Shown one piece after another: positions 11,292 through 24,567 of a DNA stretch of 64,000 nucleotides. A model generated the notes under the pieces. It was not told the DNA's origin, made no database searches, and was given only the letters and a program-made list of their open reading frames with translations. The stretch spans positions 52,047,528 to 52,111,527 of the forward strand of contig NC_080587.1 of NCBI RefSeq assembly GCF_029962835.1, written 5' to 3'. Made by a program: the position numbers and the translations under genes. Each line of letters opens with the position of its first letter. Position 1 is the first letter of the stretch. This DNA is from Magnolia sinica (taxonomy: Eukaryota; Streptophyta; Magnoliopsida; Magnoliales; Magnoliaceae).

Positions 11292-11929
11292 CACTACAAC
11301 CACTTCTTCCTCAAGACTTGGATCAGTGATGAAAAGCACCTCCAAAGAAGTCCCTCACTTCAACTATTGGCAATCTAAGCCTATTTTCATCCCACACATT
11401 AAATACAAAAATGAACTTGATTTCTTTGTTATGCACGTGTTTCCAAATAAATTTAAAGTGGCAATATGCTTACTCTTGTCATGAAATACAAAATTCTATA
11501 TTAAGGCAATTGAGGGGTTATTGTGGACATAGATATTTATAGGCTCCTCTCGATGCAATTGAAGTTTTTTGAGAAGATTCCTTTGCCAAATTACTTGACA
11601 CAATCATGACGATGTGGTTACATATTCAATTTTGGTCATGTGATTAATGGGTAATTGGTAGTGATGCTTTTGTGTTTTGCCCAATGATGCTTATGGTAAA
11701 TTTATGGGTTAATATTCTTACCCTGAGGTATTTGTGATTTTGTTTTCTATGTTCAATTGTAGCCTTGTCTATGGTTTCAAAAATTGCTAGAGATTGTGGA
11801 TGTTCATTAAAGCCAATCGTTGATCTCCTTGCTTAGCTTTTGGTTAGGGCTACCTATCTTATTAGTTCGACCTGACTGTGAGTTCTGGCCTGAATGGCAG
11901 GTGGACTTGTTGCAGCCCGGGGTAATGAG
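11292..11929. other. no gene recognised
   Basis: AT-rich sequence right of the solo LTR. No protein frame or terminal repeat could be assigned on either strand. It may be old flanking sequence shared with 8031-8662. Confidence 0.4.
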
Positions 11930-13990
11930 TGTAATGACCTTGAATTTTTCATATCGCATAAGACCAGACTAATTGGAATTTATAATTTAATTTGGTAATT
12001 AATAACAAAATTGGGTACTTAGCCCAATTGCTAGAGGTACTCTTGGTGGAATGATAGGTCAATAGATCAATTCCTAACATCACATTAATTAACTTTTTGT
12101 AAAAAAGTACAAAACTCAGAAGAATTTTCTAGATCCAGGGCTCTTTCTCTATTTAAAGGGGAAACCACAGAAAATTTCTATAGAAACCCTAAAACCCAAG
12201 AGTTGTCGAAAGAGAGAGAGATGGGGGAGAATCTTCTACCAGTGAAGTTTCTATCATTTTTCTTTTTAATTTTTCTAAAATTTTCATCTAAAAACCTTAA
12301 ATCTAAGCAATGAACAAGGTGGATCAACCTCATGTCCATTGCTTTGATCTTTGGAGATGTTTCGAAGATAAGAAGATGGTTTTCGCAAGATCTCGTGTCG
12401 TAGAGATCAACTTTGAAGAATCCAGCCACATCAATATAGATTGATTTAAATCAAAGGGTTCTTAAGGATAAACCATATCAGGACTTCAAATTCTAGAATG
12501 ATTCGACCGCTGGATCATCCACAATTAAATATGGAAAGAATTAATAATATTAGTCTATGTTGCAGAAAGATTATAGACAATGATTGTAGATACCGAATAA
12601 TTCAGATCCGAGCAATCCACTAGTTTTCCCAAACATGATAGTGGAGAATTCATTAGATGGTTTGGACCTAATCCTTGAATTGATTGAATTTATAAAGGCC
12701 AAAGAGATAGAAGAAAAACTCAAAAGTTTTCAAAAATCGTATGGTGTAACAGAACCTATTCGACTTTGGTTGATCGTCCAAATCAATCGAACGGGTCGAT
12801 TTTTGTCTAGCGAACAAAATCGAAAAATCATAAAATGGTCTAATTGATCGAAGTCCTGGTTCGATCGATCAAAGATTTAGCCGAGCGATATCGATCGATC
12901 AAGGATGCCAATCGAGAATAGTGAAATATGTCCAGCGAGCAAATTAAATTAAATCTGACCTATTTCGATCGATCGATGGGTAGGTTAGATCGATTGAAGG
13001 TGACAAAATATGTCCAGGGACTTGAAATGATAAATTTTAATTTCCATTGATATATAGTCGATTGATCAGAAGATTGATCGAGGGCCCTTAAGCTGGCTGG
13101 ATCGATTGACTACATTGGTCGACAATCCCTTTTTGATTTTCAAATTAAGTAATGGATTAATAAGTCTAGTGGATCATCTTAGGTTGATCAAATGTGGACC
13201 CCACTTGATGGAGTAGCTTAATTGAATTCGTAATGTGTTAAATCATCTTAATAGAGATATTCAGATTCTAGATTTCAAAGCATACAACTATTTGGTGGAT
13301 TCGACTATACCAAGAATAGGTGAGTGAATCCTGCCGTGTCTCATACCTATATGGTTAAGATAGATTATATTTTTTTTTTATGGTTTCTATGAAATCTATG
13401 GTTGATTTAAATATTATGTTATTGTGCTAACATGCTATAATGATTTTTATTGTATTCATTCATGCTCTAATGATTATTGTTGTGAATTGGACATGTGAAC
13501 ATGTAGGTCATTGTAATCATAATTCTATTGTTTCCTCTTGCATGGAGATATGTATATACTAACTGTATATATCGATGCACATTGAGCACGCATTACATGC
13601 ATCCATAGCGTTCCTGTGCTGATTCCCAAAGGCACGCTCTAGATGACTACATGCACACAATGTACTTGGGTTTATGAGGGATCTCACTAAATGATTTTCC
13701 TAGTAGATTTGTTACTAGATGCCCACATCAGTGGAAGCTTACTCGTGGAGTAAATGCAGGCCTTGCCTAGATGCAGGTTGCCAGATATCCAACCCAAGCA
13801 AGTGGACGATCATCTACTTGATATGCATTTCATGACATCTCGTCATACATACTCATGCAGTGTTGGGTGGCTAAAGTAGTAAAACTGAAATTAAAACAGG
13901 AATTTGACCGTCGATCTGATGGTATTTCACAAATTTAGCATGTGTAACCTGGCATAGCAGGGTTGGGTGGATATAGTAGCTTGTCCTACC
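11930..13990 (+). mobile_element. gypsy LTR-like fragment (Tekay/Del-type start)
   Basis: The start TGTAATGACCTTGAATTTT resembles the TGTAACGCC-type LTR starts at 28893 and 63959. A TATA-like TATTTAAAGG near 12153 is followed by a leader with AAACCCTAAAACCC. Between 12770 and 13110 there are many ATCGATCGA-type motifs. The right end is not clear because a gypsy pol fragment of opposite orientation begins at 13997. No target duplication was found. Confidence 0.45.
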
Positions 13991-13996
13991 CCAAAA

Positions 13997-16206
13997 TTAT
14001 GGCACGTCTAATAACTTATTCCAATTTGTGAGATATGTCTGTTTTAAGGTTTGGATGGTATGTATCGCTTCTGCTTCTGATCGGGCCTTTTTTTGTTCCA
14101 TCTTGGACATGAAACTGTCTGCGACCTGCTCCACATCAGTCTCCTCCACTTCAAAAGAACTCATCCACGAGTTCTCATCATGCTTTGGTTCTTGATACTT
14201 GGTCAGGTCCGCAACGTTGAAAGTTCGTGAGATTACCATGTGATCTGGAAGATCAACAACGTTAGCATTGTCATTGAAGTTTCGGAGGATCGGTACCAGT
14301 CCCATCTTCTTATTCTTCAACTTGTTGTACGTTCTGGTTGAAAATCTCTCTTTGCGTAGATGGACCATAACGTGGTCACCCACCTCGAATACCTTTTGTT
14401 GCCGATGCTTGTCTGCTTGCTCCTTGTACTTCTCATTTAAGGCATGTAGCTTGGTTCGCACCTCCGCATGAATGCACATGATCCTGTCTACCATATGTTT
14501 TGCTGCAATGCTCATGCCTGGGAGCGTGGGTAGAGGGACCAAGTTAAGTGAGTGACGAGGCACTCAATCGTAAATAATATGGAATAAGGACTTCTTCGTT
14601 GAGCGATTCACCATGTTGTTGAATGCAAACTCAACTTGAGACAAGACCAAATCCCACTGCTTCGATTTTTTACCCAAAATACATTGAAGGAGGTTTCCCA
14701 ACGTGTGATTCACAACTTTAGTTTGCCCATCAGTTTATAAGTGGTAGGCGCTGCTGAACTGAAGTCGTATATCAAATAGAGTCTTCAAAGTCCGCCAAAA
14801 GTGGCTAATGAACCTCGTGTCATAGTTAAAAGTAATGGTCTTAGGAACCCCGTGTAGTCGCACGATCTCTCTAAAGAATAGCTTCGCCACATATGTTACA
14901 TCGAGGGTCTTCTTGCATGGGATAAAGTGCGTCATCTTGGAGAAATAATCTACCATCACGAACATTGAATCTAAGCCGCATTGTGTTCGTGGGAGACTAA
15001 GCACAAAGTCCATATATAAGTCCTTCTAAGGGTCGTAAGGCACATGTAATGGGGTGTAGAGGCCTGTATTCTGAGATTGCCCCTTAGAGGTCTCACAAAC
15101 ATAACAACTTTGCACTACTTTTCCCACATCACGTATCAATTACGGCTAGTAATACCGCTCCTCCATAAGAGCTCGCATCTTATCTTGCCCAAGGTGTCCA
15201 CCAAGGCCACCTTCATGTAACTCCTGAAAAATCTGCTCCCTCAAAGAACTTTGGGGGATGCACAATCTATTCCCTTTCAAGAGGAAACCGTCCTGTATAT
15301 GTAGGTCATTGAGTTGACCTTATTGACACTTCATCCAAGCGTGATGCACGAAAACTAAGTGCATCAGCCACCTTATTCTGCTGCCTTGACTTGTGCTTCA
15401 GAACGAACGTGAATTCCTACAAAACCATAACCCATCTAGCATGCATACGATTCACGTTAGCTTGACTATTAATAAACTTTAATGCTTGGTAGTTAGTGTA
15501 CAGAACAAACTCTATTTAAATCACATAATGCCACCAATTTCGTAGCGCCTGAACAATTGCATATAACTCAAGCTCATATATCGATCACTTCTTTTGATCT
15601 TTGTTGAGCTTCTCATGTAAAAGGCTACCGACCTGCATTCCTGTGATATTACTCCTCCAATTTCGATATATGAAGCGTCACACTCAACCTCAAACAACTT
15701 GTCGAAATTTGGAAGAACCAAGATCGGTGTTGTGGACAACAGATGCTTGATCTCATGAAAGCTCTTGTCAGCCTCATCGGTCCACTAAAATGGTCCATTT
15801 TTTACGCAATCTGTAATAGGTATGACTATCATGCTAAATTTCTGCACAAATCAACGATAGAAGATCGCCAACTCATGGAAACTCCGCACTTCATGAATGT
15901 TTGTCGAGATCGGTCATTCCCTAATGGCTTGCACTTTTTCATTGTCCACACGGATGGCCATGGACGTTACAACAAATCCTAGGAACAATAGGCTATTTGT
16001 TAAAAAACTATACTTCTTCAAGTTGAGGTACAACTTGTCAACTCGTAAGACTTGTAGCACCTGCCTGAAATGTTCCATGTGCTCTATCTCATCCTGGCTA
16101 TATATTAGGATATCATCAAAATATACTACTACAAATCAGCCAGTGAACAGTCTTAACACTTAATTTATCAAACACATAAAGTGCTTGATGGGCTCTAGGT
16201 AGCTTT
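13997..16206 (-). pseudogene. Ty3/gypsy pol fragment A: RT end, RNase H, integrase
   Basis: Minus-strand order is RT with YFDDILIYS near 16110, RNase H start ([15 protein letters not shown] near 15690), integrase core ([11 protein letters not shown] at 15013) and an integrase C-terminal domain with VFEVGDHVMVHLRKERF and FNVADL (14563-13997). Integrase precedes nothing else, the Ty3/gypsy arrangement. The catalytic SDRD motif reads FNYD, and the Glu of DGQTE reads Lys near 14720. Several stops are present. Protease and gag are missing, and RT is cut at about 16206 by a foldback repeat. It is the same family as the element at 19793-25127. Confidence 0.88.
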
Positions 16207-16377
16207 TCATGGTGGGCATTCCATCACCACTGTTTCCTGTGGTGTGCTCTACCTAAGATTTAGATCTGCTTAATTTTTTGACCACATCCTAAAATAGGCT
16301 TAAAAGGATGGACACCGTGGATATATAGCACATCATCAAGGTGGCCCCCATGGTAGGCTAACACCTAATCCGCTTCC
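16207..16377 (+). mobile_element. half of a Mutator-like foldback MITE
   Basis: It matches the right arm of the complete MITE at 50539-50959: CTGTTTCCTGTGGTGTG, then the GGATGGACACCGTGGAT block, ending CCTAATCCGCTTCC. The left arm is missing, and the copy abuts the truncated gypsy RT. Confidence 0.6.
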
Positions 16378-16412
16378 TTTAGAAATAACCTAAGCTCCCA
16401 TGGGAGTTTAGT

Positions 16413-17959
16413 TAGAGCTGGGCAATCCTGACCCGATTCGATGGATCTGACCCATTCCGACCCTATCCGAACAGATCCGACAGCCTGGATCGATGCGAAT
16501 CGAGTAGGATAAGCTAGATTCGAAAGCTTTTTGGGTCGAGTTCAGATCCATGTCTACCCGGACCGATCCGACCCGGAATTCGATTCGATTGGATCCGATT
16601 AGATCTGAACCGACCCGATCCGGATGTATGTGTTTCGTTCATTCCGTTCATTCATTTTAAAAATTCATATTATGGCTTGGTACCAAAAATGAGAGGAATA
16701 TAGATCTCAAGTGGACCACACCACATGAAAACAATAGCGGTTGGATATCCGCCATTAAAATCCTCCTAAGGCCTACTATACTGTTTATTTGACATCCAAT
16801 CCGTTGATTAGGTCATACAATCCTAGATGAAGAGAAAAAACAAAGATCACCTTGATCTAAAACTTCTATGGCCCTCAAAATGTTTTTAATGGTCAACTCT
16901 CATTTAACATTGTTTCCTGTAATGTGGTCCACTTGAGAATTGGATATATCTCATTTTTAAACTCATATTGTAAAATGATCTGTAAAAATATATGGACGGC
17001 ATGGATGAAACACATACATCATGGTAGGGCCCACATAGCATCGACTATGTTAGGGAGAGTAGCCAGTCCGTTTCCCTCTCCGTACGCCCCATGATGTCTA
17101 TCTGACATCCACTCCCGTCTCCAGCTGCTATATAGGTACGTGTTGTGAGAAGACGAGCACTGACAATCCTCGAGCTCCGAGTTGTATGAACGGTTCAAAG
17201 GATATCAAAGTTACATGGCCCACCGTGATGTATTTATTATATCTACACCGTTCATATATTTTTAGATATCATTATAGAGCATTATCCAAAAAATAAATAA
17301 TATCCAAAGATCATATGGACCACACCACAAATAGTAACAGAGAATGATTTTCACCGTTAAACAATTCGTGTGGTCCCCACAATAGTTAGATCTGTCTTAT
17401 TTTTTATCTTAAGCCTTAAGACGAGCTTGCCAAATGGATGGACGGTTTGGATATAACACATACCCCATTATCAGCAAGTGACGTGCTTCTATGCAGCAAG
17501 TGACGTGCTTATATACAGCTGACATGAAAAGGACGGCACTGCACTTGCGTGCAGTGCACGTCAACATTGTAATACATCTGGGAAAGCACAAATACAATTT
17601 TTTCAGAGTTATGTGGGGCCCACATTGCTGTATATGTTTTATCTAAGCTGTTCATCCATTTTGACTTATCATTTTAGGCCTTGAGCAAAAAAGTGTGGTA
17701 TATTCAAGGCTGAAGTGGACTACACCACATGAAACAATTGAATTAAATTCAAATGATCTGAATCGTATCAAATCCGATCCAACTTAGTTTCCTAACCGAG
17801 TCGGACTTAGATCGGGTCAGGCCAACCATGCATCGGATCGGTCTGAGTCAGGTTACTCGGACTCGGTCCCGGATCGGACCGGGTTTGGCTCATGTCATAT
17901 GAATTTTGGATCGGATTGGGTTATACCCAATCCGATTCAATCCGACCGATGCCCAGCTT
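16413..17959. mobile_element. hAT-like non-autonomous element, degraded
   Basis: The left end TAGAGCTGGGC and the right end, read in reverse, share AGCTGGGC followed by runs of GATCCGAC/CCCGATTCGA words. They match the ends of the better-kept hAT element at 37990-38998. Candidate 8-bp flanks are AGTTTAGT and TGTCTAGC, five of eight identical, so the duplication is weak. The interior contains foldback repeat arms (16680-17080 and 17210-17480) and no transposase. Confidence 0.6.
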
Positions 17960-18532
17960 TGTCTAGCCCAACTCCATAACTCTGTACTATGTACCAACGT
18001 ATTGCTGAGAGTAGAAAAGTGGGCATATTCATGAAATAGGGTAGGTGCAAATAGTGGCTCCGTGGAAAAGGCAAAAGGAAAAGGCGCGAATGGGATATGT
18101 TAGGCTTACGACCATGTAAGGGATAGATGAAGTCATGGTCAAGTACAATACCATTGGACGAGGCTTTCACTTCCTCTGATAAAGGGGCACTTAAATTTAG
18201 TCCTTCACTTGGAATTTTTCACGCCCATTATACTGGAGAGATTCCATTTGGATTGGCACGGAGGACTGCACCCATTGCTATAATTAGCTAGTTATCAATT
18301 GCCTTGCACAGCGTCTAGGCCAACTCAAAAGCCCCAAATTTGGTACTTTGCATAATTGAACCAACTGAGATTCTGAGAACTTTGCACAAATTATGGGGCT
18401 TGAAAAATGAAAGGTTAGGTTTTGTACCCTTGCAGATTAACTTCACCCTTTAGTGCTTAAAGAAAAGAAGTATTTCTAGGGTCATTTTCTTTTGTTCCCA
18501 AACGCTTCACCTCCTCCCTCCGTTTAATTGGA
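17960..18532. other. no gene recognised
   Basis: No repeat end or coding frame could be supported. The short frames on both strands show no known motif. Confidence 0.4.
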
Positions 18533-19065
18533 CCCAGGTACTACACCCACCAAGACCTAGCTAGAGACGATGATCCTTTTAGTGGCTCTGTGGAGCCTGG
18601 TGTGATATATATGTTTTATTCATGCCGTCCATTCAGTTTGAAAGATCATTTTAGTACATGAGCCCAAAAAGGAGGTACACTGAAGGCTTGAGTACACCAC
18701 ACCACAGGAAACGGTAGAGATTCAATGCCAACCTTTGAAAACTTCTTAGAGGCTACAGAAGTTTTGGTTCAACCTAATATTTATGTTTCCTTTAATCCAG
18801 GTCTATGTGACGTTATGAACAGGTTGGATGTCAATTAAACATTACAGTGGGCCCTAGGAAGGTTTCAACAGTAGGGGATCATTATCACCACGTCTTCCTC
18901 TCGTGTGGTCCACTTGAACCTTCAATATGCCTCCTTTTTGGGCTGATGCCCTTAAATGATTTTTCAAATTTGATGGCCGACTTGGATAAAACATATATAT
19001 CATGGTAGGCCCCACAAGGCCTTAATAGGACCGTCCATCTCTAGCTAGGCCGGTTGTACCCAATC
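18533..19065. mobile_element. foldback element with long terminal inverted repeats
   Basis: The left arm (about 18533-18725) and the reverse complement of the right arm (about 18885-19065) align over most of their length, for example ATATATATGTTTTAT and AGCCCAAAAAGGAGG in both. The middle carries ACAGAAGTTTTGG and CAGTGGGCCC blocks also seen in other copies. Coding potential is absent. The family resembles the MITE at 50539-50959, but no clean target duplication was seen here. Confidence 0.75.
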
Positions 19066-19708
19066 CGTGGTTCTCAGGGACTGGGAGAAAAACTTTAGAC
19101 TCATCATGATGTGTGTGTGACATCTATTATTTTCATCATTTGCGCCTGCTAATTCAAGGACATCAGCCTCAAATCAGGCTGACTAAAAACTCATCTTGGC
19201 TGAACTATATATAGGTAACGGTGGGGATTGGGAGCACCCTATTGAAACATTGTTGGGTCGACTGAAGTTTTGAATATGATATTTATTTATTTATTGATTT
19301 ATTTTCTCCTTCCTCGTGGATGAACTCTTCTTATGAATTGGTTGGATTTCATATAAACATCGTAGTGGACCCAAGGAATTTTCAATGGTAGACATGTCCA
19401 TTCCCATTATTCCTATCGTATGGCTCACTTGAGTTTTATATATCAATCCAACTTTTGAACCCATAACCTAATATGAACTGGCAGAACTGATGAATGGAGA
19501 GGGGAAGGCACCTGTTACCACTTGCCAGTAGACAGGGAACCGCTGTAGCATTATTCTAACAAAATAAGTAGCCCACATTGATTATAATAGAAGTGTTGAT
19601 TCGTGGATCGTTGATCCCAACCGCCAAGATGTAGGCCCTGCTTGGTTGCCTCTCAAGAATCACATTGATTGCCTCTCTCTATGCATTCGATAAAAAAAAC
19701 TTGTAAAT
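19066..19708. other. degenerate foldback copy and unassigned sequence
   Basis: Between about 19090 and 19500 words of the foldback family recur (CATCATGATGTG, GTAGTGGACCCAAGGA, TATGGCTCACTTGAG) but the arms no longer pair well. From 19500 to 19708 nothing could be assigned. Confidence 0.45.
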
Positions 19709-19792
19709 TAGATGGCCATGTCTGGGTCTCCACTCATGGCTTAGTGGTAGACTCGTAAGAGTTTTAACAGTGAGGTCATAGGTTCTGAGTAT

Positions 19793-20180
19793 TGACGCAG
19801 GGGGAGAGTGTGACGAGGACAATCACCATCTTCTTTGAACCATAAGCACCTTGAATCCACAGTAATTTGAGAAAACCTAACAAATAAGGAAACAAAACTA
19901 AAAAATGCACAAATTTCGACATTTCATCTATCGGTCAATCGATCATCGGAAGAGTGCAAAACCATCCAAAGACTAAAACCCATAACATTGAATTTGTTTG
20001 ATCGATCAAAGTAAAAATCATCTATCAATTATTTCATCTAAATTTGAAATTTGATAGATCAATTGACCCAGTCGACCGATCGATCTCGATCTATCGAATT
20101 GGCTTAAACTTGTCGATGTTTTTTTGAACTTCTTCCGATCCATTTTTGATAGGGACATGCTTGCTCCAAGTTTTACATCA
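19793..20180 (-). repeat. 3' LTR of gypsy element B
   Basis: Plus-strand start TGACGCAGGGGGAG, end TTTTACATCA. It aligns to the other LTR but lacks about 170 bp present there (roughly the part corresponding to 24620-24790). It contains several ATCGATC/TCGATC motifs. Confidence 0.85.
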
Positions 20181-22400
20181 GATCCCCTCCACTTGAGAAG
20201 AACTTATCCTCGAGTTATCCTCCGGCTCCGGTTCATGATACTTGTATAGGTCTGCCACATTGAACGTGCTTGAAAGCTTCATGTCCTTAAGAAGATCAAC
20301 GACGTAGGCATTGTCATTAATCTTATAGAGTACGGGCACTAGTCCTATTTTCTTATTCTTCAGCTTGTTGTAAGTTCTGGTCAGAAATCTCTTATTGCGT
20401 AGGTGAATCAAAATGTTGTCGCCCACATTAAACACTCTCAGGCACCGATGTGTGTTAGCCCTTTCTTTATATTTGTTGTTGAAAGCTTGCAACTTGGTCT
20501 GAACATCAACATGTACACATATAATTTGATTTGCCATATGTTCTGCAGTAATGCTCATGCCTGACAGCTTGGGCAATGAAACCAAATCAAGACTATATTT
20601 AGGTACTCATTCGTATACAACTTCAAATGGGGACTTGCCGGTGGAATGGTTTTGCATATTGCTAACCGTGAATTCCGCCCGAGCTAAGGCAAAATCCCAT
20701 TGTTTGGGCTTATCACCGAGATGCATCATATAAGATTTCTGAGTGTACAATTCACTACTTTGGTTTGCCCGTTAATCTACGGATGATATGCACCATTGAA
20801 CTATTGCTTGGTATCTAATTTCCTCCACAAAGTCGTCTAAAAATGACTAAGGAACTTAGTGTCCAGATATGAGGTGGTAGATTTTGGGACTCCATATAGT
20901 CGAACAACATCTTGTAAGAATAAATTTGTAACATATGTAGCATCGACAGGCTTTTTTCACGATATGAAATGGGTCATCCTGGAGAATCTGTCGACCATGA
21001 CAATCACTAAGTCCATCTCACACTATGACTATGTGATAACTAGCACAAAGTCCATAGACAAGTCCTCCCAAGGGCCATTAGGGACAGACAATGGAGTGTA
21101 TACGACTGTGTTCTGTGACTACCCCTTAGATTCCTGACACATATAGCATCGCTCCACGAGAGCTATTGTTTGGTCTCGCCATAGGTGACCACTGAGGCCA
21201 CCTCCATGTAGCTCTTGGATGACACTCTGCGAAATACACAACTGATTTCCTTTGAATATGAAATCATCCTGAATATGGAGGTCACTAGACTAACCCTCCT
21301 GGTATCTTACCCACGCGTCCTTGAAGTGGTCGTCTTCGACATATAGGTCTTTGAGGCATTAGCCATGTCCTCATAGTGACTAACAAGCTTGGATGTCGAC
21401 TAAGCACATTAGCCACATTGTTCTCCTACCCTACCTTATGCATAAACACGAATGTGAATTTCTTGCAAGAAAGAAATCCATCTAGTATGCACACAGTTAA
21501 TGTTAGCTTGAAGGCCTCATCGTCCATATAGAGTACAAACTCCCGCTAAATTAAGTAATGTGTCTAATGCCGCAAGGCGTGAACTGCTGTATACAATTCT
21601 AGCTCATTTGTCGACCATTTCTTAAGATCATCTTTAAGTTTCTCACTATAAAAGGCCCTCAGTATGCCTTCTTAAGACAACACACCCCCAATGGCAATAT
21701 ACGAAGTATCACATTTAATTTTAAATAATTTATCAAAGTTAGGGAGTACAGGGAACGGAGTAGTGGACAACCTCTGCTTAATTATAGCAAAACTCCTATC
21801 AACAATCCACTGGGAATGTCATTTCTTCATGCATTCAGTGATTGGTCCCATGATGGTACTGAAATTCCTCACAAGCTAACATTAAAATGTTGTCAACATG
21901 TGAAAACTTTACAGTTCATGAATGTTCGTTAGAAATGACCATTCTCTAATGGCTTTCACATTCTCATCATCCACGCGAATGCCCTTGGACGTCACGACAA
22001 AGGCCAAAAAGAACACGCTCTTCATAAAAATTCTACACTTCTTCAGATTAAGGTGCAACTTGTTCTTCATGAGCACTCGAACTACCTGTTTGAGATGTTC
22101 TACATGGTCTGTTACGTCCTGACTGTATAACAGGATGTCAGGAAAAGAAACCACCATGAATCGACTAATGAATGGTTTCATAACCTACTTCATTACCCTC
22201 ATAAATGTACTAGGTGCATTTAAGAGTCCGAAAGGCATGACTAATCATTCATACAAATCCTCTTTGGTCTTAAATGTTGTCTTCCACTTATCGCCTGACT
22301 GAATACGAATATGATGGTTGTCACTCCTCAAATTTAATTTGTAAAATGGTTTCTCCCCTTTATCATATTTAACATATCGTCCAACCATGGTATAGGAAAT
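20181..22400 (-). pseudogene. gypsy B pol: RT, RNase H, integrase
   Basis: Reading minus strand from right to left: RT, with an FPDILLYSQD version of the YxDD box near 22130 (the catalytic YVDD/YFDD reads FPD, so an Asp is lost); RNase H from about 21750; integrase zinc and core regions 21180-20760; and the integrase C-terminal domain 20585-20178, with FNVGDNILIHLRNKRF and FNVADLYKYHEP. The second catalytic Asp region reads SYLD instead of SDRD near 20865. The Glu of GQTE reads Lys near 20770. Many stops and shifts break the frame. Confidence 0.87.
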
Positions 22401-22944
22401 CTATATTTTATGGTTATTTTATTTATTGTACGGACTTATACTTTCTCGCACCGAACCCTTACGAATCAATTTCTCAACTTGTACTTGTAAAATATCAGAC
22501 TCACCTGATAATGAGGGCGATGAGGCAAGCTAGTCCCCGAGACAAAGTTGATATGGTGCTGAATATCTCGCATGGAAGGCAATCCATCGGGAAGTTCATC
22601 GGCTCAAATTAGGTTAAATTCGCCTAACAATGGTTTCAGTTTCTCAAAAATAACCATGGGCTCTACCTCTTTCCTCTTTATAATCAATGCATAGACTTGT
22701 CCCATCTCCTGTGATTCCTCCATAAAGTCCCATAAGGTTAAGAGAGAACACCCCTCCACTTTAGAAGTTTCACATTACTCATCGAGTCCATAGGGTTGGG
22801 TATAGTTTTCTGACCTTCCTTAACAAATATATATATATATATATATTGTCTTATTCTCCATGAGTGGTTTCAAGATCTGATTTCCACGGCCAATTGAGTA
22901 ATATGTGACAGGCCTCCATGTTAAATATGTCGCAAACTACTTTT

Positions 22945-23160
22945 TCCTTATACTATTTACCAATGAAAGATATAGTGCATTGTTCAGTGACCTCCATCTC
23001 CCTGATATTCTTAATCCAACAGATTGTGTATAAGGAGGGATGTCTTTCAATTTTCAGTTGCAACTTCTCCACCATGACCTTGGACACAATATTTTCACTG
23101 CTCCCACTGTCTATGACCATATCACAGACTTTTCTATTCACCATACACCTTGTTTAAAAG
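22945..23160 (-). pseudogene. gypsy B aspartic protease
   Basis: The minus-strand frame 23144-22953 reads VCDMVIDSGSSENIVSKVMV, with the catalytic Asp-Ser-Gly intact, followed by the usual LQLKIERHPSLYTICWI segment. The upstream gag-protease linker continues into 23160-23280. Retroviral-type protease of the polyprotein. No full-length frame joins it to RT. Confidence 0.85.
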
Positions 23161-24353
23161 ATATTATGTCACTATGGGTGTACCTCATTCTTTGGCAAAT
23201 ACAATAGTCGTCTCACTATTAGGGACTCATTGTGATCTCCTAGAATCCAATTTGCTTCATTGTACATGGCATGTTCTACTTCAACAACATCCAGGTCTTC
23301 CTTTGCATTTTCAGTACTTTCATTATTAATGGCGAGGTTACCCACTTCTTATGAAGATAAGTGTTGGTGACCCGGTTGACCACATTAATAACAATGGTCT
23401 GGCCTTGACTGACCATAAGGGTTCAAGATCTTACTCGACCACTATTAAGGACTCATCGTGATCTTGGTGACCTGAATGGCCACATTAATAACAATAGTCT
23501 ACCTGATCACCGCCTCGGCCAAGGTGTTAGAGGATCATGTCATCAATATCCTTATCATCGGATCCCACATCTTCAAGTATGATCCTGCGATTCATTGCTG
23601 GTATCGCCTTGCAATTAGCACAATTGCAAATTCCAGTGCCTATGGGAGGTGGATTATCACCATGAACACGGATTTGCCTTAAGTCTTTGGTCATGAGGTC
23701 GAGACCACCCTATAGCCCTTGCATGACTTGCCGAGTCTCTTGTTGCGCCGCTTTGAAAGTCATCACTGTTAAAGGATAATTTCCTAGAGCACCATCCATG
23801 GGATTGTTGTTCGATTCATCATCAGAAGCCATTGATCAGAGGAAAAACCTTGTTCTGATACCAAACTAACGTAGGGAAGGGCGTGATGAGGAAGATCACC
23901 ATTTTCGTTGAATGATAAGCACTTTGAATCCATGAGGCTCTCTTGAATCTACAATAGTAGTTTCTCGATTCATCGTACACCTTGTTCAAAAGATGTTATG
24001 TCACTGCCGGTGTACCTCCTTCTTTAACGCATACAATAATTGTCTCACTATTACGGACTCACCGTGATCTTGCAAAACCCAAACTACTTTATCTGCTTCA
24101 TCATCCATGGCGTGTTTTACTTTATCAACATCCATGTCTTCCTCTATGTTTTCAGCACTTCCATTATTAATGGCGAGGTTATCCACTTGCCTCTAAGGAC
24201 AAGTGTTTGATAGGTGAACCGATTGGCCACATTAATAACAATGGTCTGGCCTTGGCCGACCATAAGGGTTTGGAATCCTACTCGGAGTGGCAGCAGTGGT
24301 CATGCCCCTTTGGAGTCTCACCTGCCCACTTTCTCATGCCTATGAGACACAAA

Positions 24354-24536
24354 TTATCGCCACGAATAGGGAGTTGCCCCTAAGGCCTCTGTCATGCAGT
24401 TGAGAGTAGCTTGCGACCCTTGCATGACTTGCTGATTTTTCGATTGTGCTGCATTGAAAGCCGTCATTGTTAAATGATAATTCCTTGGAGCACTATCCAT
24501 TGGATTATTACCCGATCCGTCATTAGGAGCCATCAA
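24354..24536 (-). pseudogene. gypsy B gag N-terminus
   Basis: The frame starts MMAPNDGSGNNPMDSAPRNY just downstream of the PBS. A diverged second copy lies at about 23832-23640. The same N-terminus is recognisable on the plus strand in element C near 41000. The central gag domain is missing from this element. Short relics of the gag-protease linker lie at 24186-24001. Confidence 0.7.
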
Positions 24537-24552
24537 TTTGAGGATAAACCTT

Positions 24553-24564
24553 GCTCTAATACCA
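24553..24564 (-). promoter_or_regulatory. primer binding site of gypsy element B
   Basis: On the minus strand the site reads TGGTATTAGAGC, one mismatch from TGGTATCAGAGC, complementary to the 3' end of initiator tRNA-Met. It is three bases inside the LTR. Confidence 0.82.
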
Positions 24565-24567
24565 AAC

